Notes under the pieces: model-generated | What the model was told of the DNA's origin: nothing | The model's input: only the letters and a program-made list of their open reading frames with translations | The model's database searches: none | Assembly: GCA_031295385.1 (NCBI GenBank) | Contig: JAUMOL010000007.1 | Location: 186,001-250,000 of the forward strand | Length of the DNA: 64,000 bases | Source of the DNA: Collinsella sp. | GTDB lineage: Bacteria; Actinomycetota; Coriobacteriia; Coriobacteriales; Coriobacteriaceae | Direction of reading: 5' to 3' | Program-made: the position numbers and the translations under genes | Shown here: one piece after another, positions 35,095 through 42,979 of the stretch | Layout: each line of letters opens with the position of its first letter | Position numbering within the stretch: the first letter of the stretch is position 1

Positions 35095-35220
35095 ATGACC
35101 GATTTCACTGAGCTCGTGAAGCTCCTGACCGCTATGGTCTCGCTCCTCACGGCCCTTGTCGGCCTTTCCAAGGCACTCAAGCAGGGCCAGAAGCCCAAAA
35201 AGAAAGGCCACCGTCGCTAA
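35095..35220 (+). CDS. 41-residue hydrophobic peptide with basic tail, candidate type I toxin
   Basis: ATG 35095 lies behind a strong ribosome site (GGGAGGTGATG). The peptide has a hydrophobic helix (LVKLLTAMVSLLTALVGL) and a Lys/Arg-rich C-terminus (KPKKKGHRR), the layout of small membrane toxins and holin-like peptides. The flanks are complementary: GGGCAGAGCC (35060-35069) to GGCTCTGCCC (35248-35257), and CGGCAG (35044-35049) to CTGCCG (35276-35281). A 5'-3' pairing of this kind is seen in type I toxin mRNAs. A TAGAAT box on the minus strand (35290-35295) could start an antisense RNA. It lies inside the integrated-element scar. The function is inferred only. Confidence 0.5.
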   Translation: MTDFTELVKLLTAMVSLLTALVGLSKALKQGQKPKKKGHRR

Positions 35221-35390
35221 GACGATGACCTAACTTCGTTAAGCAACGGCTCTGCCCAGCTCTCTACAACTTGGGCTGCCGTCGGCACCATTCTACCCTC
35301 CTGACGAGGAATTCGTCCATATTTCAAAAAACAAATCCTGCCTGCTATCGAACCCCTTGATTCTCATTTTCATTGCGACAGCCTCAGGAC

Positions 35391-35693
35391 TCAGCGCAAC
35401 GCGTTGCGCTCGGTGTCCCTATTTTCATAAAAGGCCCAGCAGTAGGACGCAAGCAAATTGGGCTTTTTGGTTTTAGAGATCGTGCCAGAGGAGTTGATTT
35501 CAGCCAGCTTGGCTAACATTGCAGCCATTGCTTCTGTCTTAGTCTTGCAGCGAACCGTATAAGTTGGGGATCGTCTATAGCGCCCCGTTTTAGGGTCCTT
35601 GATCCCAAGTGAGAAATAATAGCGGTAGGTGTTAGGCGACCTCTTGTCTTTCCAGCATGTACCTCTTCCACTGATAAGTGGCTGCTCCGACAT
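35391..35693 (-). pseudogene. Tyrosine integrase, N-terminal fragment
   Basis: The 100 codons encode what looks like the arm-binding N-terminal domain of a phage/ICE-type tyrosine integrase (YYFSLGIKDPKTGRYRRSPT, then KTKTEAMAAMLAKLAEI) and the first residues of the core-binding domain (YCWAFYENRD). The catalytic domain with its Arg-His-Arg-Tyr residues is absent, and no continuation is found toward 34861. The frame ends in a perfect 18-base palindrome (35393-35410, AGCGCAACG and its complement), possibly a deletion junction. GGAG precedes ATG 35693. Confidence 0.72.
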
Positions 35694-35884
35694 CTTTGCA
35701 CTCCGTTTCTTTGAATAGTTTTCAACAATTCATTGAGTGCGGTTTAGCTAAAGCTGTTAGTAATATGTTTGTAAAAGCGTAGGTGCAGCTAGCGGAGGTA
35801 AAAGACACAAACTGCCATGTTTATCTGCGATTATATGGTGTTTAATGACGCTGGATGAATGGTAGGGGGTAGCATTAAATCATA

Positions 35885-35930
35885 TCTCCTAAAGCGGGTG
35901 TCGACGGTTCGAATCCGCCCGGGGGCACCA
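35885..35930. repeat. Right attachment site (attR-like), 46-base copy of the tRNA-Arg 3' half
   Basis: It is identical to 34683-34728 over 46 bases and followed by what looks like the original tRNA terminator at 35941. Confidence 0.9.
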
Positions 35931-35940
35931 GAGATATGCC

Positions 35941-35975
35941 GAGCCCGGTACCGCAACGGTGCCAGGCTCTTCTGG
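35941..35975 (+). terminator. Probable original terminator of tRNA-Arg, displaced by the insertion
   Basis: GAGCCCGGTACCG pairs with CGGTGCCAGGCTC across a CAA loop with one bulge, followed by TTCTGGTCTT. A decayed relative of the same sequence follows the middle att copy at 34861-34905. Confidence 0.75.
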
Positions 35976-36118
35976 TCTTGAATGCGAACGGCCTTACCGT
36001 CCTTTATTTCGTGCAGATAATGATGCCCCCAAGAGATGGAACTCTTCGGATAAACTTTACTTTTATATCGCATCAGACAATAGCCCCAGTTAATTAATGG
36101 GATAATGGGGAACTACAT

Positions 36119-36193
36119 ATGAAAGAGAATAGAGGAGCAAGGGCGGTCTTTACCCCTCACACCTCGCCAAAAGGGGAAAGGATCATCGAATGA
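36119..36193 (+). CDS. Possible 24-residue leader peptide overlapping the lipoprotein start
   Basis: ATG 36119 follows TGGGGA by about eight bases. The 24 codons end in a TGA that overlaps the ATG of the lipoprotein gene (ATGA at 36190-36193). A CCCCT/AGGGG pair (36162-36179) lies just before the ribosome site AAAGG of the next gene. Translation of the leader could therefore open or block the lipoprotein start. The product has no recognisable motif and may have no role beyond coupling. Confidence 0.35.
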   Translation: MKENRGARAVFTPHTSPKGERIIE

Positions 36194-37992
36194 AGAGAAA
36201 GATGATCGGCCGTGCACTCCTAGCGTTTGCGTGTTCCGTGGTACTGCTTGCCGGCACGCTGGTGGGCTGCGGGGGTTCGGGTGCGACGGGATCTGATGGC
36301 GAACACGAGGCAATAACCATCATGGCACCTTTCCGCAACGTCAGCGCGTTCAAGGACATGGTTGCCGAGAAGTACCCGGAGATCAACCTCGAGATCATCC
36401 CTTACAGCGGTAAGAACTACACTGCGTACGCCCAGGCATCCCTTAAAGCGGACGATATGTCGGACATCTACTTTGCGACCGTGTATGAGCCGAGCTATGA
36501 GCACGTGGGCGACAAGCTCATCGACTTGTCAGGCTATGATTTTACTGATAAATACACCGAGGCCCGCCTCCAAGACGTGACAGACAACGGTGCCATCTAC
36601 ATGCTGCCCACCTGCTACAGCTGTCTGGGCATTACCTACAACAAGACGCTGCTTAAAGAGCATGGCTGGGAGCTTCCCACTAACTTAAAAGAGCTCGAGG
36701 AGCTTGCATCCAAGGCCAAGGAGGCAGGCGTGAACCTCTGCCTCACCCAGATTCAGTACCCGGGCTTTGGCTTCCAGTATTGGTGCAACATCCTCGACAC
36801 CAGCTTCTTCAACACCCCTGATGGTGTCCAGTGGCGTGCCGACTTCCTTGACGGCAAGGCCACGGTCGCAGGGTCTGAGGAGTTAAAGACGGCTATGGAG
36901 GACCTCGACAAGTGGCGTGACTTGGGCATGCTCAACGATGGGGGCGACCCCGTTAGTGATGATGTTACGAGGGAGGAGTTTGCCAAGGGCAACACCCTCT
37001 TCATGCTCGGCAACAACAACGACTTCTCCGACGGTGACACCACGGACGAGTTCGGCTTGATGCCCTATCTGTCAAAGGATGGCAGAGACAATGCCTTTAT
37101 TCTGCAAACCACGAGTTATGTGGGCCTGAACAAGCATCTGCAGGATTCCGGTAACGAGCAAAAGCTCGAGGATGCCCTGCATGTGATGGAGGTTTTCTCC
37201 ACGGTCGAGGGCATGCAAGCCTTCAACTCCTCGTACAGCGACTCCACGCTGCTGCCACTCAAGGATTATAAGCCCAAGGCCGACGGCTATTATGCGGAGA
37301 TCTTGGACCAGCTCAACGAGGGCCTCACCGCTCCGTTTATATACTCTGGCTGGGAAGATCTCATCGTTCCCATTGGAAACGCAGGTCTAGACTACATCAA
37401 GGGTAAGGCCAGCTTGGCCGACTTCGAGACGGCAATCGACGACAGCCAGTCCCTCATTGTGGACAACAAGTCTCAGGTGTTCACCACGGTTACGAAGAAG
37501 CTCGATACGGACGCCTGCGCCAAGCTCGTCGGAATCTGCTTTGCCAAGGCGACGGGCAGCGACCTGGCACTCATCTCAACCAACAAGTACTATCCCTACT
37601 CCGGCACCCGCGACGAGCTCAACGTCGACGGCGTGAGTGGTGCGCTCTTTGCCGCCGACGTTACGGACATGGAGATCTCCTCCATTGTCCCCACGGGTTG
37701 GACTGATAACATCAAGACCGTCACGCTTGCGGGCAAGCGCGTCAAGGACCTGATGGACTCCGGTTACGACCGTGCGGGCGATGGCAATGTCTACCCTTAC
37801 GTGCTCGCCGCTCCGGAAGGCTTTAAGATCGACGACAACGCTACCTACAAGGTCGCCGTTGCGGGTGTGACCGATGAGGTGGCCAAGGAGGGCAATCTTG
37901 AGGACAGCGGCGTGCTCGGTCTGGATGCCATGAAAGAGTACCTGAGCAAGCTTGAGACCCTATCTCCCGCGGATGTAGCTTGGAACGATTAG
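36190..37992 (+). CDS. Substrate-binding lipoprotein fused to a 5'-nucleotidase C-terminal-like domain
   Basis: The 600-residue exported lipoprotein has a signal peptide with lipobox LVGC (Cys27). Residues 40-440 form a family-1 extracellular solute-binding fold (ITIMAPFRNVSAFKDMVAEK, YMLPTCYSCLGITYNKTLL, GNTLFMLGNNNDF). Residues about 450-590 resemble the C-terminal domain of 5'-nucleotidases (LVGICFAKATGSDLALISTN, VSGALFAADVTDMEISSIVP, DNATYKVAVAGVTDEV), though no catalytic metal domain is present. No permease genes are nearby. Instead a hybrid histidine kinase overlaps its stop, so the protein probably acts as a periplasmic-type sensor for that kinase rather than in uptake (inference). Confidence 0.85.
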   Translation: MKRKMIGRALLAFACSVVLLAGTLVGCGGSGATGSDGEHEAITIMAPFRNVSAFKDMVAEKYPEINLEIIPYSGKNYTAYAQASLKADDMSDIYFATVYEPSYEHVGDKLIDLSGYDFTDKYTEARLQDVTDNGAIYMLPTCYSCLGITYNKTLLKEHGWELPTNLKELEELASKAKEAGVNLCLTQIQYPGFGFQYWCNILDTSFFNTPDGVQWRADFLDGKATVAGSEELKTAMEDLDKWRDLGMLNDGGDPVSDDVTREEFAKGNTLFMLGNNNDFSDGDTTDEFGLMPYLSKDGRDNAFILQTTSYVGLNKHLQDSGNEQKLEDALHVMEVFSTVEGMQAFNSSYSDSTLLPLKDYKPKADGYYAEILDQLNEGLTAPFIYSGWEDLIVPIGNAGLDYIKGKASLADFETAIDDSQSLIVDNKSQVFTTVTKKLDTDACAKLVGICFAKATGSDLALISTNKYYPYSGTRDELNVDGVSGALFAADVTDMEISSIVPTGWTDNIKTVTLAGKRVKDLMDSGYDRAGDGNVYPYVLAAPEGFKIDDNATYKVAVAGVTDEVAKEGNLEDSGVLGLDAMKEYLSKLETLSPADVAWND

Positions 37993-40688
37993 TGCCGAAT
38001 CATAACGATAAACAAAGAGGTCTGCGTTCGCTCGTGCTCAAGCGCGCGGATGCGGACTTCTCCGCAAAGCAAGCCAAAACGGTGTTCATGGTGTTTCTCG
38101 CCATCGTCATCGCGGGCGCCTTGCTGTTCTTGAATATGTACGGTCGCTACAACGATCGCGTGCTCTACGAGGAGCGTCTCAGCCAGATGGGCGAGGTGAC
38201 CACAGAGCTCTTTGACGGCCTCGACGATATCATCGACAGCAAATGGCGCGCCGTTGACACGCAGGTCAACTATCTGCGCGATGAGAGCCCGCAGGATGTG
38301 GAAGCGCTCGTGTCCCTCATGGAGAGGCAGCACCGTTTGGCTAATCTTGGGGACGAGGGCACCGATATCATCATGGTTGACGACAAGGGGCGCTACTACA
38401 CCCAGACGGGCCCCAAGGGGTCCATGCAGGAGATGGATCATCTGCTTGGCAATCCCGAGCGCATCAACTACGTGACCACTACGATGACGACCAACAAGAC
38501 CTTGATGGTGTTTCTCGAGCGCCTTGAGCAGCCTGTTCGTCTGTCGCTTGGCGACGGCCAAGATACCAAGATCGTTTACGCCGGCCTTCTGTGCAATATG
38601 GAGGAGCTCGAGCCCTATTTCTCATGCGAGGCATATGACGGGGCGAACAACGTCATCGTTGTCGACAACGACGGCTCCAAACTCTTCAGCAGCAACAACA
38701 GCCCGATCAGGGGACACAACGCCTTCAGCGTCTTGAAGCAGATGCGGTACCTGCACGGCAGCTCCTTTGACAAGGCCGCCGCAGAGCTTGAGGCAAATGG
38801 CGTCGCTTATTCGAACGCCGTACTTGACGACGAGGAGTACTACTACGCCTTGAGTCGCATGGACAGCGCCGATTGGACGCTCGTCTTCCTGGTGCCGGCT
38901 CGCTATGTCGCGACAAATACCGTTGAGCTCGTCAACACGACGGTTAAGCTCGTCATGGGCTTTGCGTTTGCGCTCGTGACAGCATGCGCTGTGGCGATTT
39001 ACATTGTCTTGCGCGCCAAGCAGCGCCAGGTGCTCGAGATCGAGCATAAGAACGCAGAGGGTCTCAAGCGCGTCAACGCCGAGCTCGACACCAAGAACGA
39101 GGAGCTTGAGTTTGCGGTGCGCGATGCCCAGGTGGCGCGCTCCCAGGCAGAGGCCTCCAACCACGCCAAGAGCGATTTTCTCGCCAACATGTCTCACGAT
39201 ATCCGCACGCCTATGAATGCCATCGTCGGCATTACAAATCTCATAGAGCACGGGACGACCAGCCCGGAGCAGCTTGCGGACTACATCCAGAAAATCAAGC
39301 TCTCGAGTAATCACATGCTCAGCCTTATCAACGACATCCTTGACATGAGCAAGATCGAGTCCGACAAGGTCGAATTGCAACTCGTGCCGGTGAGCTTGGC
39401 AGAGCAGATCAACCAAGTTGACAACATTATCCGTGCCCAGGCCTTGGGACGCCATCACGAGTTCCATATCTTCGTCAACGACCTGCGTCACGAGTATCTT
39501 GTTGCCGATGGTGTGAGGCTGCGGCAGACCATCCTTAATCTGCTTTCCAACGCGGTCAAGTACACGCCGGACGGCGGTCAGGTCGAGCTCAGCATCACGG
39601 AGCTTAACAGCGGCGATGCCGACTATGCGCGCTTGCTTTTCGAGGTGACCGACACGGGCATCGGCATGGATGAGGAGTTCCTCAAGTACATCTTTGATCC
39701 GTTCTCCCGCGCGGAGTCCTCGGGTACGAACAAAGTCCAGGGTACGGGCCTGGGCATGGCCATCGCCAAGAACATTGTCGAGCTCATGGGCGGCAGCATC
39801 GAGGTCGAGAGCACGCCGGGTAAGGGTTCGAAGTTTACGGTCGTCCTCGACTTGGCCATCGACAAGGACGCGAGCTACGACATCGGCGTGGAGCGGATGC
39901 TGCTTGTGTGCGGCGAGCAGCGCCTCGAGCGCAATGTCAGCATGCGCTGCGAGGAGGCTGGCATCGTCCTCGATGTTGCAAAGAGCGTTGAGGACGCATG
40001 CGCGGGCGCGGCTGCGCACATTGCAGACGTCATCCTGCTCGCAGGTTGTGTTGACGACCCTGCGCTCGAGGCGAGCATCGCGGCGCTGCGAGAGGCAGCA
40101 GGGGAGGACGGGCCGCTCGTCTTCTGCATCGACTATGCTCTGCGCGGGCAGGTCACCCAGCGCGTCGTGGCTGCCGGAGCCGATGGCTTCGTCTCGCGTC
40201 CGTTCTTCTTGGCGGAGCTCGAGGGCGTCGTGCGCCGCGTCTATGGCAGCACGGCGACGCCGACATCCGATACCTCTGTGCTTAACGGCATGCGCTTCTT
40301 GTGCGCAGAGGACAACCAGCTCAACGCAGAGATTCTCAGCGCGTTGCTCGAGATGAGCGGTGCGAGCTGTGAGGTCTGCCCCGATGGTGCAGCGATTGTC
40401 GAGCGCTTTGCCAGCGTCAAGCCCGGCGAGTTCGACGCCATCCTCATGGACATCCAGATGCCGAGGATGAATGGCTTGGAGGCGACGCGTGCCATTCGCA
40501 TGGGTGCTAACCCGCTCGGTGCCGTCATTCCCATCATCGCCATGACGGCGAACGCGTTTTCCGAGGATGTGCGCAGCAGCCTGGAGGCGGGCATGACCGC
40601 GCACACCTCCAAGCCCATCGACATCAGCCTACTCGAGAAGACGATGGAGAAGCTTGTCGCTCCCCCCCCCTCGATCCGGCGGCGATAG
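37992..40688 (+). CDS. Hybrid sensor histidine kinase with two C-terminal receiver domains (one degenerate)
   Basis: The product is about 898 residues. GTG 37992 overlaps the previous stop (TAGTG); a TTG at 37980 would add four residues, and neither has a good ribosome site. It has TM1 near 30-50, an extracytoplasmic Cache-like sensor to about 305, and TM2 (about 320-340). A HisKA domain follows with SDFLANMSHDIRTPMNAIVG (phospho-His about 402), then HATPase (LLSNAVKYTPDGGQ, GTGLGMAIAKNIVELMGG). The first receiver-like domain lacks the phosphoacceptor Asp (VILLAGC). The last receiver is complete (FDAILMDIQMPRMNG). It is coupled to the lipoprotein, which likely binds its ligand. Confidence 0.9.
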   Translation: MPNHNDKQRGLRSLVLKRADADFSAKQAKTVFMVFLAIVIAGALLFLNMYGRYNDRVLYEERLSQMGEVTTELFDGLDDIIDSKWRAVDTQVNYLRDESPQDVEALVSLMERQHRLANLGDEGTDIIMVDDKGRYYTQTGPKGSMQEMDHLLGNPERINYVTTTMTTNKTLMVFLERLEQPVRLSLGDGQDTKIVYAGLLCNMEELEPYFSCEAYDGANNVIVVDNDGSKLFSSNNSPIRGHNAFSVLKQMRYLHGSSFDKAAAELEANGVAYSNAVLDDEEYYYALSRMDSADWTLVFLVPARYVATNTVELVNTTVKLVMGFAFALVTACAVAIYIVLRAKQRQVLEIEHKNAEGLKRVNAELDTKNEELEFAVRDAQVARSQAEASNHAKSDFLANMSHDIRTPMNAIVGITNLIEHGTTSPEQLADYIQKIKLSSNHMLSLINDILDMSKIESDKVELQLVPVSLAEQINQVDNIIRAQALGRHHEFHIFVNDLRHEYLVADGVRLRQTILNLLSNAVKYTPDGGQVELSITELNSGDADYARLLFEVTDTGIGMDEEFLKYIFDPFSRAESSGTNKVQGTGLGMAIAKNIVELMGGSIEVESTPGKGSKFTVVLDLAIDKDASYDIGVERMLLVCGEQRLERNVSMRCEEAGIVLDVAKSVEDACAGAAAHIADVILLAGCVDDPALEASIAALREAAGEDGPLVFCIDYALRGQVTQRVVAAGADGFVSRPFFLAELEGVVRRVYGSTATPTSDTSVLNGMRFLCAEDNQLNAEILSALLEMSGASCEVCPDGAAIVERFASVKPGEFDAILMDIQMPRMNGLEATRAIRMGANPLGAVIPIIAMTANAFSEDVRSSLEAGMTAHTSKPIDISLLEKTMEKLVAPPPSIRRR

Positions 40689-40754
40689 CTGACGAATAAG
40701 CGCCGGCAATGCGCTGGCGCTAAGGCAGGCCTCCGACGTCTACCTATATGCAAA

Positions 40755-40785
40755 GCGCCCGCTTGCTGGGGGAGCAAGCGGGCGC
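40755..40785. terminator. Convergent terminator hairpin
   Basis: GCGCCCGCTTGCT and AGCAAGCGGGCGC form a perfect 13-bp stem with a G-rich loop, between the hybrid kinase and the convergent PASTA kinase genes. Confidence 0.8.
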
Positions 40786-40837
40786 CTGTGAGCGAATATG
40801 TTTGCGGTGAGAGCCGGAATGAGCGGTGGGGTGGCGA

Positions 40838-42847
40838 CTAGTTGGTCGTACCGGAATCGTTACCCGTGCCCGTGCCCGAGCCCGAACCCGAACCCGAGCC
40901 CGAACCCGAACCAGAACCCGAACCTGAGCCCGAACCCGAGCTAGAAAGTGCGACCGTCAGCGTAATCGTGCTGTCGGTGGATTGCTTACCGGTGGGGGAG
41001 ACGCCCGTAACGGTGGCATTCTCGTTGCCGCTCACAGGGTTGCCATTCTGGTCACAGAAGCTGATGTTGTAGAAACCGGCGTTGTTGAGCGCGGTGACGG
41101 CGGCGGAGATGCTCTTGCCGTACAGGTTGCCCGGGACGCTGGCCTTGCCGGACTTCTTGGCGATGACGACGGTGATCGTGGCACCGGGCTTCTGCTTGCC
41201 GCTGGGGTTCCAGCTAATTACGGTGCCCTCGGTAACCGAGTCGTTTTCCTGGTAGCTCACGTCGACGCCAAAGCCAGCCATGTCGAGAGCGTTGCGCGCC
41301 TGGGCCTCGGTCATGTCGGTCAGATCGGGCACCGAGGTGGTGTCCGGGCCGCTGGAGACCTTGTACGAGATGGTCGTGCCCTTCTCGACCTCCTTGCCGG
41401 CAGCAGTGCTCTGTTCAAAGACCTGACCCTCTTCGGCCTCGTTGGCTTCTTCCGAAGCGCTGCCCTTCAGGCCCACGCTTGCCAGTGCAGCCTCGGCCTG
41501 GTCCTTGGTCAGGCCGATGAGCTGCGGAACCTCAACCTTCTCGGAGGGTTTAGGGCCCTTGGAGATTACCAGGTTCACCCTCGTGCCCTTGGCCTTCTTG
41601 GTGTTGCCGTTGGGGGTCTGCTCGGCGACCTTTCCCTCATCGACATCGTCGTTGTAGCTCTGGTCGACGGAGCCAACCTCAAGGCCGGCTTTCTTGATCA
41701 GCTCAATAGCGGTTTCCTGGTTCTTGCCCAGCACGTCGGGCACCGTGACCTGTTCGCCACTGAACATGCCCGTGGCAAAGGCCACTACGATGCCAATCAC
41801 GGCGACGGCGGCAATCACGGCGGCGATGATCTTGTTCTTGTTGGACTTAGGCTTCTCAGCCTCGTAGGAGCCCGTGGAGCCCGAGGCAGCACTGCGGGCG
41901 GTATTCTGACCGCTCACGCCCGAGACGGGACGAACCATAGCGCGCGTTGAGTCGGAAAGCTCGCGGGTCTTGGTGGCACCCAGGTCGCCGGCGGCACCGA
42001 TGACGCGCGTGGGCTCCGAGACGTTGACGGCTCGGCCGGACAGGTAGCTGTTGAGCACCTGGCGCAGCTCGTCGGCCGTCTGGAAGCGGTTTGCCGGGTC
42101 CTTCTCCATGCACTTGAGGATGATGCGCTCCAGGTCGGCATCGACGCCAGAGTTGATCTGGCTCGGCGGGATGGGGAGCTCGTTGACCTGCTTGAGCGCG
42201 ACCGAGATGGCGTCGTCGCCGTCAAAGGGTACGCGGCCGGTGGCGCACTCGTACATGACGACACCCAGCGAGTAGATATCCGAGGTGGGGCCGAGGTCCT
42301 GGCCGCGGGTCTGCTCGGGGCTTACATAGTGGGCGGTGCCCAGAACGTTGTTATCCTGCGTGAGGTGGCTGTTCTTGGCGCGTGCGATGCCAAAATCCAT
42401 GACCTTGATGTTGCCGTCGGGCAGCACCATGATGTTTTGCGGCTTAATGTCGCGATGGATGATCTCGTGCTTGTGTGCGACCGAGAGCGCGGAGCTGATC
42501 TGCGAGCCAATCTGTGCGACCTTCTTGGGATCGAGTGCACCGTGGCTCTTGATGCCGCTTTTAAGGTCGGTGCCGCGCAGGTACTCCATGACGATGTAAT
42601 AGGTGTCGCCGTCCTTGCCCCAGTCGTAGACGCCCACGATATAGGGGGAGGACAGGCCGGCCGCTGCCTGGGCCTCCTGCTTAAAGCGGGCGGCGAAGGT
42701 GGCGTCGCCGGCATACTGCGGCAGCATGATCTTGACGGCAACCGTGCGGTCGAGGACCTGATCCTGTGCACGGAAGACGGTCGCCATACCGCCCGTTCCC
42801 ACCTTATCCTTGAGGAGGTATCTTCCCCCGAGGACCCTCTGTTCCAT
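40838..42847 (-). CDS. pknB: PASTA-domain Ser/Thr protein kinase (PknB/StkP type)
   Basis: The 669-residue membrane kinase senses peptidoglycan fragments or lipid II and controls cell-wall growth. The kinase domain (10-270) has the Gly loop VGTGGMATVF, Lys39 (VAVKIM), the catalytic HRDIKPQN (Asp133) and DFGIARA. A juxtamembrane stretch, one TM helix (IIAAVIAAVAVIGIVVAF) and four PASTA units follow (VPDVLGKNQETAIELIKKAG is the first). The C-terminal tail is a Ser-Gly repeat of about 30 residues encoded by a 6-base tandem repeat (40870-40945). The start is ATG 42847 behind TAGGAG. It is the last gene of the fha-pstP cluster, about 130 bases after the SEDS-transpeptidase fusion. Confidence 0.95.
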   Translation of the reverse strand: MEQRVLGGRYLLKDKVGTGGMATVFRAQDQVLDRTVAVKIMLPQYAGDATFAARFKQEAQAAAGLSSPYIVGVYDWGKDGDTYYIVMEYLRGTDLKSGIKSHGALDPKKVAQIGSQISSALSVAHKHEIIHRDIKPQNIMVLPDGNIKVMDFGIARAKNSHLTQDNNVLGTAHYVSPEQTRGQDLGPTSDIYSLGVVMYECATGRVPFDGDDAISVALKQVNELPIPPSQINSGVDADLERIILKCMEKDPANRFQTADELRQVLNSYLSGRAVNVSEPTRVIGAAGDLGATKTRELSDSTRAMVRPVSGVSGQNTARSAASGSTGSYEAEKPKSNKNKIIAAVIAAVAVIGIVVAFATGMFSGEQVTVPDVLGKNQETAIELIKKAGLEVGSVDQSYNDDVDEGKVAEQTPNGNTKKAKGTRVNLVISKGPKPSEKVEVPQLIGLTKDQAEAALASVGLKGSASEEANEAEEGQVFEQSTAAGKEVEKGTTISYKVSSGPDTTSVPDLTDMTEAQARNALDMAGFGVDVSYQENDSVTEGTVISWNPSGKQKPGATITVVIAKKSGKASVPGNLYGKSISAAVTALNNAGFYNISFCDQNGNPVSGNENATVTGVSPTGKQSTDSTITLTVALSSSGSGSGSGSGSGSGSGSGSGSGTGTGNDSGTTN

Positions 42848-42979
42848 TCCTGCTCCTAACATAACTATTCGCTCAACGATGTGTGTAGTACCAAATGTGT
42901 GGCCGCTGGGGCCGTGTGGCGCGTGGCCGCTAGCTCATCGGCCGCGGCGCGCCACAAGTATCCGCTTTGATCACGGGCA

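Larger units (their letters stand above)
34683..35930. mobile_element. Remnant of element(s) integrated in tRNA-Arg(CCU)
   Basis: The 46 bases 34683-34728 (anticodon loop to CCA) are repeated exactly at 35885-35930, the expected attL/attR pair of a tyrosine-integrase element. A shorter middle copy at 34839-34860 suggests two successive insertions, of about 0.13 kb and 1.1 kb as they now stand. Inside are only a broken integrase gene (35391-35693) and a tiny membrane-peptide ORF (35095-35220), so the element has decayed by deletion. The gaps 34867-35094 and 35694-35884 are AT-richer and hold nothing else that I recognise. Confidence 0.85.
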
